DNA from: Zymoseptoria tritici IPO323
Lineage: Eukaryota > Ascomycota > Dothideomycetes > Mycosphaerellales > Mycosphaerellaceae
Assembly (NCBI RefSeq): GCF_000219625.1
Contig: NC_018216.1
Coordinates: 806,001 to 870,000, forward strand
Length of the DNA stretch: 64,000 nucleotides
Direction of reading: 5' to 3'
Each line of letters opens with the position of its first letter. Positions within the stretch are counted from its first letter, which is position 1. Shown one piece after another: positions 36,951 to 45,709 of this stretch. The notes beneath the pieces were generated by a model. It saw nothing but the letters and a program-made list of their open reading frames with translations. It was not told the DNA's origin and did no database searches. The position numbers and the translations under genes were made by a program.

Positions 36951-38128
36951 GCAGCTAATAGTAGAGGATAAATCGGCGGGGCGCGAAGGGAGATTAGAGC
37001 CTCCTCTAAAGCCCCTACGATTTCCTCTACTACAATTGTTACCGTTGCCTCTCTAGCCTCCTCTACGGTCTTAGCTCGCGGTTGCGAGGCGCTAGCGTCT
37101 TAGAAGGTTCTAGAGGTCTCTAACTAGTGCTCGTAAAGGGAGCTTTTGCATCCTTAATATTCTTCTCTATACGAGACGCAAGGTCTACAAGCTCTGTACG
37201 AGTAGTTAGTATTATATTATAATCTATAATCTTAATGCGAACATCCTTGCGAAGTCGCACATAAAACATATATAGCGACTATTCCTCCGAAGGCAATAGT
37301 AGAAGCTAAGCTTCGATGCTTTCTAAGTATGTAAGGAACGAGCGTACGGACTAATCTTTGCCTTATACCGCGACGCGATACTTCTTAAAGGACTCGAGCT
37401 TACGAGCGTCCGGATCGTCTAGTAGGTTGTTAAGGAATTCTATAAATCCTACCTAAGTTACTACGGTACGCAGGTTAGGGTTATTAGCCTACTAGCTATA
37501 CTAGCGTTCTCTCGGATCGTAAGAGTAAGCTAGGTATTATATAGACTATATAACCTTCTAAGAATTACTACGGAACGACTACGGTACATTAGTAAATACA
37601 AGCTCGCATTCGAAGCGCTAGTTACGCAGCTCCTTTACGCTCTTGCCCTTAAGGTCGAAAGGCTTCTTAATATTAATCTTAGCTCTTCTAACTCCGGCAA
37701 ACTCTTTATCGGACCGTATCCTTTTATATCCGGTTACGCGACTATAGGCGATATCGTCCGCTAAGTTCTTATTAAGTTCCTTTATCTTTCTAAGCTTTTT
37801 CCGAAGGAAAGCTTTGGCAAGAGCCTCTTCTGCGGCGACGGCAGCCTAGAGGTCGACTATTTCGTCGATTTTGGTATTATCGTCTTCGTTTCCCTCGGCG
37901 GGATCCGCCGGCGGAGTAGTTGCGTACTCTTCCTTAGAGAGTGTCGAGGTAATATTGTTACCTTCCTCTTAGTCGGTAATAAGGTTATCTTAGTCGTTAT
38001 TAACGACTTCCTTAATACGACCCGCATCGGTAATAGCTTCGGTAGTAATGCCCTATTTATCGGGCATAGCGCTACTTATAAGTAGCTCGTCTCTTCCTAT
38101 AGCGACCCTAGTAGTTCGCTTAGGTAGC
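36951..38128 (-). pseudogene. Gypsy-E gag remnant
   Basis: A frame opens with ATG at 38,128 (MLPKRTTRVAIG) and continues down to about 36,950 with only TAG/TAA breaks. It has a charged, Lys-rich middle (residues about 95-130) and a capsid-like segment with KYRVAV and LRKDVRIKI motifs. It begins just inside the 5' LTR. Confidence 0.7.
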
Positions 38129-38175
38129 ATCCTCGGACTGTTACCCTTATAGTAAAGGTTAAGGAAGAATTACTA

Positions 38176-38477
38176 TATAATAATAAGTAGTAGGGATATA
38201 TAAATAAGCGTACTATTCGGGTGTGTAACAGTGTAAGGATACTGTACTATCTAGTGCAAGAGTAATTCTTACCCTTTCGATCCGCCTACGGCGGCTACCT
38301 ATTTAACCCTCGAGAGATAGACACAAGTCGGTGCGGAATAGGTGCGGTACGCCTACGACTCGCTACGCGACATCTGACTCGCACCCGTATGTGCACACCG
38401 CAACGATATCGTAGGGACTTCGCAACGACCTAAAGGTCCCTACGGTCCGCCTACGTTCAGCCTTAGCGCCTTTTATA
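38176..38477 (-). repeat. Gypsy-E 5' LTR
   Basis: This is the partner of 30,051-30,352. It reads TATA at its right end, probably from an original TACA. The TSD cgcta follows at 38,478-38,482. Confidence 0.95.
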
Positions 38478-39804
38478 CGCTAATTGCTCGTAGAGATAAC
38501 GGAAGTCTCTATGTCGGCTGTATATAGTCTAGATAAACCGGAGCCCTCGTTACTCGTGTTAGTGCCCTTATTAGCCTTTTAAGGCTCCTTAAACTTCGAT
38601 AGTATAAGCGACGGATCTAGTAGATATAGGCCTGTCTTATAGAAGCTAGAGGCTATGTTAGCTAGTATAAAGGCCTTCTAGTAGGCTAGCTAAAATAACC
38701 GGAAGAAGTTACGCTTTATAACCGCTAAGAGCCCTTTAGAGTAATGTATAAACCGTAATAGCTCTAAGGAATAGTAGCTAGCTAGTGCACTAAAGAGACT
38801 AACATTAAGAGGCTATAGGCGGTGTGTTAAATAAGGTAGATAAACTACTACGAATATCCGATAGTTAAGGTAGTACTAAAGGAACGCTATGTTTACGTAT
38901 AAGCTATAGCTATTAATTATTAGCAACCTATGCCCTCTATTACTAGCCTTATGCCTCGTTAATAGCTCGAATACCTTCGTAAGCTAGTAGAGCCTAAGGT
39001 TGTTGTCGGTCTAGCCGTTTAGTAAGGATATAAAGAATATATAGTGCTCGTCTACGTCGAAGTCCTATAGCTATAAGGATTAGATGTTACTAGTTATAGC
39101 CTTATATATTAATGCCGGCGGTAGTAAGGTGCTATTAGCGTAGATTAATGCTACTAAGGTTATCTATTTACGACTACTATCTTAGATATTGCTAATAAGC
39201 CGACCTAAGGTATGTTCCTACTTTAAGAAGACTCTCCGTATCTTCTAAAGGACCCTAATTATAAAGCCCTTCTCGTCTATATTATACGTATTATATAGCT
39301 CTATGTTATACTACTTAATCTTGCTCTTTAATAGGTCGTAGTATGCCTTATATTGCCTTATAGAGTCTGCCTTCTTCCTACTCTTATCTAGTAGATTAAG
39401 GTATCGTAAATCGATCTAATCCTTATGTCGGCGTACGAATCGTAGGACCTAGTAGCGGCTTAGATAGACCTTTATAATGTCGTAGACGAAGGATCTAAGT
39501 ATAGTAGGTATTAGTAGAATGCCTCTACGTATAAGGGTGTCGATATATCGTACGAGGGTGCGTTCTTGTTAGTGTAAAAGAATCGAGTTATTCTCGTCGC
39601 GTATCCTCGCTAAATTAGTTAGCTTTTTAGAGCAGCGCTACAACGTCGTCCGGTGTACTACATGTTTATCCGCAATTTCCTAAATATTCTTTCTATCGTT
39701 CTCTATTAGCTCGTCTAACGCCTTGTTAATTAGAGCTATAGTTGTTGCACATTAATTCGTGGAAGTTTGGTGAATGTTATAGTTGTTAACGTTCTAAGAA
39801 TTCG

Positions 39805-39849
39805 AGAACGTTGCATTACGTGATCCGTGCATAGCGTGAGCACCACTTC
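39805..39849. repeat. Pogo right terminal inverted repeat
   Basis: This is the inverted partner of 29,232-29,276. It keeps the CA/TG forms at the three mismatched positions. It marks the edge of RIP-affected sequence. Confidence 0.9.
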
Positions 39850-39851
39850 TA

Positions 39852-40075
39852 AGGTGCAGTAGCACACTGTGCACCATGCTTGCTACTGCCGCTGCAACGG
39901 CTCGCCTTGTTCTCCTATCGTCAGCATCCGCATCGCATCGCATCGCATCCACTGACTGCAGCATGTCATGCACGTCTCCTCCCCTTCGTGACATACACGA
40001 GCGAGAAGGGAAAGAAGCGGAGCTGCGTCCTCGTCCTCGTCTCGTCTCGCCTATTCGGAACGCCATCGGAAAAAG
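39852..40075 (+). promoter_or_regulatory. Upstream region of the 40,076 gene, squeezed against the pogo end
   Basis: Only about 224 bp separate the transposon TSD from the start codon. The stretch is rich in CA and TG and shows no RIP. It holds a short cgcat tandem repeat (about 39,930-39,949). No TATA box is evident. Any promoter must lie here or inside the transposon. Confidence 0.5.
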
Positions 40076-43000
40076 ATGGCGCCAAACTCACGTGCAAGCA
40101 GCAGTTCGGCAGACATCTTATCTCCGACTCCCAGTCTCGAGGCCATCCACCTCGCCCACAAACGCAACATTCTCGCCCTCGAACGCAGTGCAGAGGAGAT
40201 TTCGCAGGATGGGAGTGACTTGGAGGAAGAAATACGAAGAATGATGGCCGCAGCCTCCACTCCTTCACGGAACGCGAGTCAGAGGAGCGGTACTGCCGTC
40301 TCCCATCAGTACCAGTACCAGTACCAAAAGATCAGCGCCCAGAGCAGTCGAGCACTCTCAAATTCTTACTCCAACACCGTCGACGACGCACGCTGGGGAG
40401 GATACTCGTCAGGCATGGACGATCCACTCCAGGAGCCTCTTCAGGAGGGCCGACCTCTGGACTCCCCACTGGCGCCCAGCAGCGCATCGCTATACTCGCA
40501 AGAGCACGCGATGTCACGACAGGCGTCTCAGTCGTCCTTTGCCCGTCGCTATGACCAGATCGCCGGCCAGATCGACGAACCATTCCCTCCGACATTCACC
40601 CCGCAATCCGAAACGATACCCGAACATCACCAAGAAGAGCAAGAGCTGCAGCAAGATCATCATGATCTCGAGACGGAGCCACCAGAGCGTCCACGTTCAG
40701 CAGATACCTTTCAGCAGGCCGAGACAGCATTCAAGGATTTTGACGGAGTACATTTCAACCCCGAGACGGAAGAGTATGTGGCCGTGGACGGGGAAGGAAA
40801 TGAGATACGGCGCATACCTGCGCGGAGCTCTTCTGGAAGTCTGTTGGATGCCGCAATGCTGCTACGGTCGTCAAGGCTCCCGCTCATGCCTCAAGGTGCT
40901 CCCCCACCAAGTGAAGGCATGGTCTACTACCCTGCGCCTGTCCCCCGAATGCTCAATATGCCCGTAAGGCTCTCCATGATGCCATCTCCTGCCGAACAGG
41001 CGAAGCGGCGGACGAAGATATTGAACGAGGTGCCTCCAGCAGCCAGACAATCCGCGCCATGGATTTCGCCTTTGGACTTTGACGAGGCCAGCGCAGCACA
41101 AAGTCCACCGTCTCCTCAGGAAACCACCCCTCCCAAACAGCGTTCGTCTGGTATGCTGAATCAGCGTATGGGCAACAACCTGCAGAATCTGCCACCACAA
41201 TTGAGAGCGTCAATTTTCTTCGACCCGACGCCTGTAGCGCACAATGTCGAGGTCAAATCTGCTTCCGCTGTTGCCACTCTGGACAGCATTCTTGCGGCGT
41301 CTGCGACTGCACCTGTCACGGCTTTCACGGATCACCCATACGCAGGCGACGTTCGACAGAGTGTCTATGCGATGGAGAAGCCCAGACCTGTGAGGAAGAG
41401 CACAGCCACCACTATTGGTCACATGGCGACTGGAGGAGATGACAAGAGCCTCAAAAAACGGCGAAGTAGTATCGGCAATTTCTTCCGGCGGAACAGCACG
41501 GGTGTCGACGGCGAACTGAAGAGGGTGACCAGCCGTGGAAGTGCAATGGATCTGGGAGAAGGTGTGAACGGTCCGCGAAGACGTCAAAGCCAACTCAGTC
41601 TGGGAGACGAGCTCGCACGGGAGAACGCCTTGAACAACTTCGAAGGAGGCTTGGTCTCTCAAGCGGCGAACACGGAGCGTATGGAAGGCGAATACGGCGC
41701 AGAACAGGCCTCGGAACGACCGAAGATCTACACTGAAGGCGAACAGGTCCGCGCAGATTTTGAAGAGGCCGAAGCCTTGTCCGATGTTGAAGAGACAGAC
41801 CCAGTGTACGTCCAGCCATCGACTCTGCTCGCCGAGTTACAGGTCCGCAAAGCGCAGCTCAAGTCTAGGAACCGAACTGCGGCTACTGCGTACCCGAAAG
41901 GCATGCACAGTACATTACTGCAGCTCGACGCTGTAGAGCAGATTGAGATGAAGAAACGGCAGAAGTCGCGAATAGCACTCGCATGGGAAGATCCGAATGT
42001 GCGAGGACATCAAGATGAGGAAAGTGAGGATGAAGATGTGCCACTTGGCGTGCTGTATCCTGCGAAAGAAGTGCCAGGCCAGCGAAAGTATGGAGATACT
42101 CGACCGATCGGTCTAATGGAGAGACGTGAAATGGAAGACAATGAGCCGCTGAGCGCTCGCATGGCTCGTTTGAACCCTAATCGGCCGCAACGGAGGCCAG
42201 CACGAGCATCACAATCCATGCTACACTTAGCTGGTCAGCCCGACATGCAACCAGGCGACGAGGCGGAAGGAGATGGTGAAGGCGAGACTCTTGCCCAGCG
42301 GCAACGTCGCCTGCAGACCAAGGATGCTTTGGATACTGCTATTTCGGATATCGCCCCTAAACCCGGTTCACGACCGATCAGCACGTTTTCTGCGGATGTT
42401 CTCAGTCAGTTCGGGGGTTTGGACGCCAAAGATCGCGGGAGCAAGGGCAGCGAGAAGGTCGAAAGAACCGAAACACCAGATGAAGACGAAACGCTTGGTC
42501 AACGCCGCGCACGACTACAACGTGAACGCTCTGCGTCTGGCGAGGTTGCCGAGACCGATGAGGCAAAGAAAGGTCGACCCGCTCTACGGTCAACTAACAG
42601 CATGGGAAACATTTTGGCCGCCAATCCAATTCGACCTCGCATTCCGAAGAAAGAACAGGAGGCGCCTCCCGGAACACTTCTGTATAACAGCACGCAAAAC
42701 CAAGCCATGCAAAGGGAGAAGCTACGAAACACGAATCTGCGGTCCGCCGGCCTGCTGAACGACAAGCCCTCTTACGAAGCGGTCGCTGCATCTCCCCCCG
42801 CTGGACTGTTTCCAGGCCATGACGCCACGAGCCGCCGCTCCACTGCCGGACTTCTCGCCAGCCAACGCAGTCGGCCCGCAAACGGCCAATTCGGCGCTGG
42901 AATGTATAACCAGAGCATGGGTTTCCCAGCCATGCCCAATCCCAACAGCATGTTCAGCTTTGCCTCCCCGACCGCCGCGGCCATGGGCTACGCCGGTAAC

Positions 43001-43354
43001 ATGGGCATGATAAATCCTAGCATGATGGGCTATCCTGCTGTTGGTGGTAGGATGCCTGGCTACGCGCAGCCTCAGCAGCAGCCGGCCATGGTGAACCCGT
43101 CAGCGTACTATGGTCTCAATGCCGGCGCGCCGTCGGTGACGAATATGACGGCTGGTGCTCCCTCGGTAATGAACATGGGATTGCAGCAACCGGCTACGTA
43201 TAACCCCATGGGCGCGGGAGGGATGCAGTATGGCGCTGGGTTTCCCGGACAGCAGACAATGCCATATGGCATACCGATGGGGATGAACATGGACTTGCCG
43301 TTGGATCCGAATCAGAGGGCGGCCATTGATCGGTGGCGGATGGGGATTGCTTGA
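40076..43354 (+). CDS. Uncharacterised large disordered protein (1,092 aa)
   Basis: I do not recognise a characterised family. The single-exon frame uses ordinary codons and contains no RIP stops. The protein is mostly low complexity: a Ser/Gln-rich N-terminal third with a QYQYQYQ run (residues about 81-87), basic patches (KKRRSSIGNFFRRNS near residue 465), and an acidic element DEDVPLGVLYPAKE near 652. Two copies of an ETLxQRxxRLQ motif lie near 736 and 805. The last 200 residues are Met/Gly/Pro/Ala/Gln-rich and end in a charged DPNQRAAIDRWRMG tail. No signal peptide or membrane helix is evident. The repeated short motifs and basic clusters suggest a scaffold or regulatory protein, but that is inference. 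The ATG at 40,076 is the first in frame. The gene converges on the cis-prenyltransferase gene. Confidence 0.85.
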   Translation: MAPNSRASSSSADILSPTPSLEAIHLAHKRNILALERSAEEISQDGSDLEEEIRRMMAAASTPSRNASQRSGTAVSHQYQYQYQKISAQSSRALSNSYSNTVDDARWGGYSSGMDDPLQEPLQEGRPLDSPLAPSSASLYSQEHAMSRQASQSSFARRYDQIAGQIDEPFPPTFTPQSETIPEHHQEEQELQQDHHDLETEPPERPRSADTFQQAETAFKDFDGVHFNPETEEYVAVDGEGNEIRRIPARSSSGSLLDAAMLLRSSRLPLMPQGAPPPSEGMVYYPAPVPRMLNMPVRLSMMPSPAEQAKRRTKILNEVPPAARQSAPWISPLDFDEASAAQSPPSPQETTPPKQRSSGMLNQRMGNNLQNLPPQLRASIFFDPTPVAHNVEVKSASAVATLDSILAASATAPVTAFTDHPYAGDVRQSVYAMEKPRPVRKSTATTIGHMATGGDDKSLKKRRSSIGNFFRRNSTGVDGELKRVTSRGSAMDLGEGVNGPRRRQSQLSLGDELARENALNNFEGGLVSQAANTERMEGEYGAEQASERPKIYTEGEQVRADFEEAEALSDVEETDPVYVQPSTLLAELQVRKAQLKSRNRTAATAYPKGMHSTLLQLDAVEQIEMKKRQKSRIALAWEDPNVRGHQDEESEDEDVPLGVLYPAKEVPGQRKYGDTRPIGLMERREMEDNEPLSARMARLNPNRPQRRPARASQSMLHLAGQPDMQPGDEAEGDGEGETLAQRQRRLQTKDALDTAISDIAPKPGSRPISTFSADVLSQFGGLDAKDRGSKGSEKVERTETPDEDETLGQRRARLQRERSASGEVAETDEAKKGRPALRSTNSMGNILAANPIRPRIPKKEQEAPPGTLLYNSTQNQAMQREKLRNTNLRSAGLLNDKPSYEAVAASPPAGLFPGHDATSRRSTAGLLASQRSRPANGQFGAGMYNQSMGFPAMPNPNSMFSFASPTAAAMGYAGNMGMINPSMMGYPAVGGRMPGYAQPQQQPAMVNPSAYYGLNAGAPSVTNMTAGAPSVMNMGLQQPATYNPMGAGGMQYGAGFPGQQTMPYGIPMGMNMDLPLDPNQRAAIDRWRMGIA

Positions 43355-43847
43355 ATGATTGATAACCTTGGAACTGCATGAAACTCATCGGCGGCGCGAG
43401 AATAAAGGAGACATATTGCTGCTCCATTACTATGCATAAGGACAGACCTTGGGATGGAGGCGATTGATTTTGGATACGCATACAAAAGGAAGAGGATGGG
43501 ATACCAAGACACGGCATGATTATGAATAAAGAGAATCTATTAATATTGGAATGTATACCGAACGAAGTGTGCTGAAATCAAAGGGCAGGTTTCGATGTCT
43601 CTGTTGACTCCGTCTATCGTTCTAATACCGCTCTATCTCTGCTGGCTTGCCATTTCTCTAGCCTGCTACTTATCTCCCGCCGAGAGGTGCCTGGCGTCTC
43701 TCCTTATTCGGGACAGAGAAAAAAACACATCTAGGAGACTCTCTGGCGAGTAAGGTACATGGCCATCCCTGAGCCATCTGATAAACAATGCTGCCACCGT
43801 GTTTTCCAAGTCCCCAGCGCCAAATACTTTCCGCGAAAGCAATACAC
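43355..43847. other. Convergent intergenic region
   Basis: About 490 bp between two converging genes. I see no additional gene; it probably holds both 3' UTRs and polyadenylation signals (for example aataaa-like strings near 43,400 and 43,525). Confidence 0.5.
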
Positions 43848-44969
43848 CTACGCAATTTTCACACTCTTCCCTCGTCCTTCCTCTGCGAGCTTCTTCTGCC
43901 TCCACTGCCACTCCACCAGAACAGGCAAGAAATGCCACAAATCGAATTCCGGCCATAGACATTCCAAAAATCGAATCTCCGTGTCCTCGTGACATTGCCA
44001 GAGCATGAAATCCGAAAGTCGTTGCACGCCGGACGTGCGGATTAAGAGATCGAGCGGAGGTGCGTCGGAGGTGTAGGTGTTTTTCGTGATTGTGTCGGCG
44101 GTGATACTTTCCGGGTCGGGGAGGTTGGAAGATTTGCTGTGTGAAAGGGTGTTGGTAGGTTTGAGGTTGGGCGAGGGAGAGTGGCTGGTGTGTGAGGAGA
44201 CGGGTTCGTGCAGGTTCGAGGAGGAGTCGAGGTCGTGTTCTGAAATGACCGAGTCCTCGGCGTCGGAAGTGAGGTCCTTGCCGGAAGGAGATCGTCCGTT
44301 TTGTTCTTCGTCTTCCGCGACAGACGGCAGTTGGCGGCTGAGAATGTTTCGCTGAATATGCGTCTCGCTAAAAGGTCGCTTCATCGGCGGTCTTGTGGGA
44401 GGTACCGTGAACTCCCGCACCGTTTCCCTCACGCTGTGTGTAATCTCTTCTCTTCCCGTGTATGGAAAGCAGACATTCAGCACCGCGCTGTCGTTGTGCT
44501 TCGTCATCTCCACCGCGCGATCGATCTGCTCCTGCACGTCCTCCCGCATCAGACTCCTGTCACCGAGAATCCTCACACTGGCACCGTAGCGATCTAGCAG
44601 TTCGCCATGTTGTGACAACTGCACGAGCTTCATCTTCGCCATGTCCATCAACGCATCCACCTCGTACCGACTTCGCTTGAAGTTCTCAATGCTGAATGCG
44701 TATATCGTCACCACCCGCACGCCGCTCTTGTAGCACACTTCGAGGATCCGCGCCAGCGCTTCGAAACCCATGTTGTGTCCTTCTACTGTTTCCACCTTGC
44801 TTTTTCGAGCCCATCGTCGGTTGCCGTCCATGACAAAGGCGACGTGTTCGGGTATAGGTCCGCATCGGAGAGCTCCTATTAATGTGTCGCGGAGGCTGCG
44901 GATGCACCATTCGACGGGAGGGAGGGATAGCACCCATCGGCGCATATGTGTTCCGTGAACGACGGACAT
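43848..44969 (-). CDS. RER2: cis-Prenyltransferase (dehydrodolichyl diphosphate synthase, Rer2-type)
   Basis: The enzyme condenses isopentenyl diphosphate units onto farnesyl diphosphate to make the dolichol backbone for protein glycosylation, at the ER or lipid droplets, usually with a Nus1-type partner. The 373-aa frame shows the family motifs in order: HVAFVMDGNRRWAR (residues 42-55, catalytic Asp48), GHNMGFEAL, TIYAFSIENFKR, and near the C-terminus LIRTSGVQRLSDFMLWQ and WPEFDLWHFLP. The usual RTSGE reads RTSGV. The C-terminus lacks the RxG motif of Nus1, supporting the catalytic subunit. About 100 Ser/Pro/Thr-rich residues (about 195-295) are inserted between the two catalytic halves, making it longer than yeast Rer2 (about 286 aa). 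The start at 44,969 gives a hydrophobic N-terminal stretch typical of the family. No intron is visible. Confidence 0.93.
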   Translation of the reverse strand: MSVVHGTHMRRWVLSLPPVEWCIRSLRDTLIGALRCGPIPEHVAFVMDGNRRWARKSKVETVEGHNMGFEALARILEVCYKSGVRVVTIYAFSIENFKRSRYEVDALMDMAKMKLVQLSQHGELLDRYGASVRILGDRSLMREDVQEQIDRAVEMTKHNDSAVLNVCFPYTGREEITHSVRETVREFTVPPTRPPMKRPFSETHIQRNILSRQLPSVAEDEEQNGRSPSGKDLTSDAEDSVISEHDLDSSSNLHEPVSSHTSHSPSPNLKPTNTLSHSKSSNLPDPESITADTITKNTYTSDAPPLDLLIRTSGVQRLSDFMLWQCHEDTEIRFLECLWPEFDLWHFLPVLVEWQWRQKKLAEEGRGKSVKIA

Positions 44970-45709
44970 GGTTGTGGGTGTATGGACGGAGCAAGGACTG
45001 AGGTTTGATCAAAGTCGCAAAGTTCAATGGACAGAGTAGAAGGAGGAAGCTCGTAGGAATCGGATTATGATGTTGTTCCTTCTGACATTGGATGGAAGAC
45101 GGCCACGTAGTAAAGACGGCGATGAAGGTGGCTGAAGGAGCTGAGACTCGTGTCCGTCGCAGGTTTGGCTCGGCGGTGGTGGATGGGCGCCTTGGGGATT
45201 ATGCTGGGCACAAGAGACAACTTTACGTCGCGGAAGCTGTCCCTGGTCTCCTCAGCCACAGCTTTTACGACAGCCAAGTCGCGCATATGACGTGGCGTCT
45301 TGTTTGAAGTGAAAGTCTGAACACCGATCACATGCCATTTCGTGGCTGTCGATTCGAGTTCGCAAACCATGTGTCTTGCACTACCGGCCACCGAGTTGGT
45401 CGTTTCACATTCTCAAGAAGCATCCCTTAGTGCCTCATTGATTGTCCTCGTCCTTCCGTGCCTTCTTCCCTTAGGGAGAACGATCTTCACATATGAGTGC
45501 AAGGGGATCAATGACCATTCTTGGCCCGACTCCACGATCGTGGTCTTGTCTTGACACGACGTCGAAGAAATTTTCTTCACTCGTCGCTTTCATCTCCATG
45601 GCACGCTGTGCGTTCGAAAGATGCGATCAAAGTCGAGCTGCCTCGAGACGAGGCATTCTATGCTACGGCGGTCTATAAGTCTATGAAAGAATCACGCTAA
45701 ATTCGCCGA
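44970..45709. other. Intergenic region, no gene seen
   Basis: About 740 bp upstream of the cis-prenyltransferase and downstream of the GH32 gene. Short open frames on both strands (up to about 108 codons) show no family resemblance or splice logic. The cis-prenyltransferase promoter should lie in the left part. Confidence 0.5.

Larger units (their letters stand above)
30051..38477 (-). mobile_element. Gypsy-E: full-length Ty3/Gypsy retrotransposon with an extra opposite-strand coding region
   Basis: Two 302-bp LTRs (30,051-30,352 and 38,176-38,477) are bracketed by the 5-bp TSD cgcta (30,046-30,050 and 38,478-38,482). Gag and pol read on the minus strand. About 2.8 kb between the pol end and the 3' LTR contains a long coding-like region on the plus strand. 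At 8.4 kb the element is larger than Gypsy-D mainly because of this region. RIP is moderate; the YLDD catalytic box is intact. Confidence 0.95.
29400..39750 (-). pseudogene. Pogo-like transposase remnant, in two pieces around Gypsy-E
   Basis: The N-terminal part (from about 39,750 down to 38,483) begins with a helix-turn-helix DNA-binding region and a conserved stretch around 39,600. The DDE core follows, with NIDEKGF near 39,280, the second catalytic block near 38,900-38,950 (here INSYS where DxHxS is usual) and THRLQPLNV near 38,830. The C-terminal part (30,045 down to about 29,400) is Lys/Ala/Gln-rich, as in Fot-type transposases. Many TAG/TAA codons interrupt it. At the second catalytic block the Asp appears as Asn, as expected from RIP. 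Confidence 0.75.
29232..39849 (-). mobile_element. Pogo/Fot-like DNA transposon split by Gypsy-E
   Basis: Perfectly placed 45-bp terminal inverted repeats (29,232-29,276 and 39,805-39,849) are each flanked by TA (29,230-29,231 and 39,850-39,851), the TSD of Tc1/mariner-type elements. Removing Gypsy-E and one TSD leaves about 2.2 kb, a normal length for pogo/Fot elements. The transposase reads on the minus strand. The interior is strongly RIP-mutated, but the right end is not. The right TA lies about 225 bp from the first host start codon. Confidence 0.9.

Noticed and set aside
40332..43290. Many antisense frames over the 40,076 gene
   Set aside because: Shadows of a GC-rich coding region; no motif and no independent promoter spacing.
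45065..45554. Small open frames on both strands upstream of the cis-prenyltransferase
   Set aside because: No splice logic, no recognisable domain, composition like the surrounding non-coding DNA.
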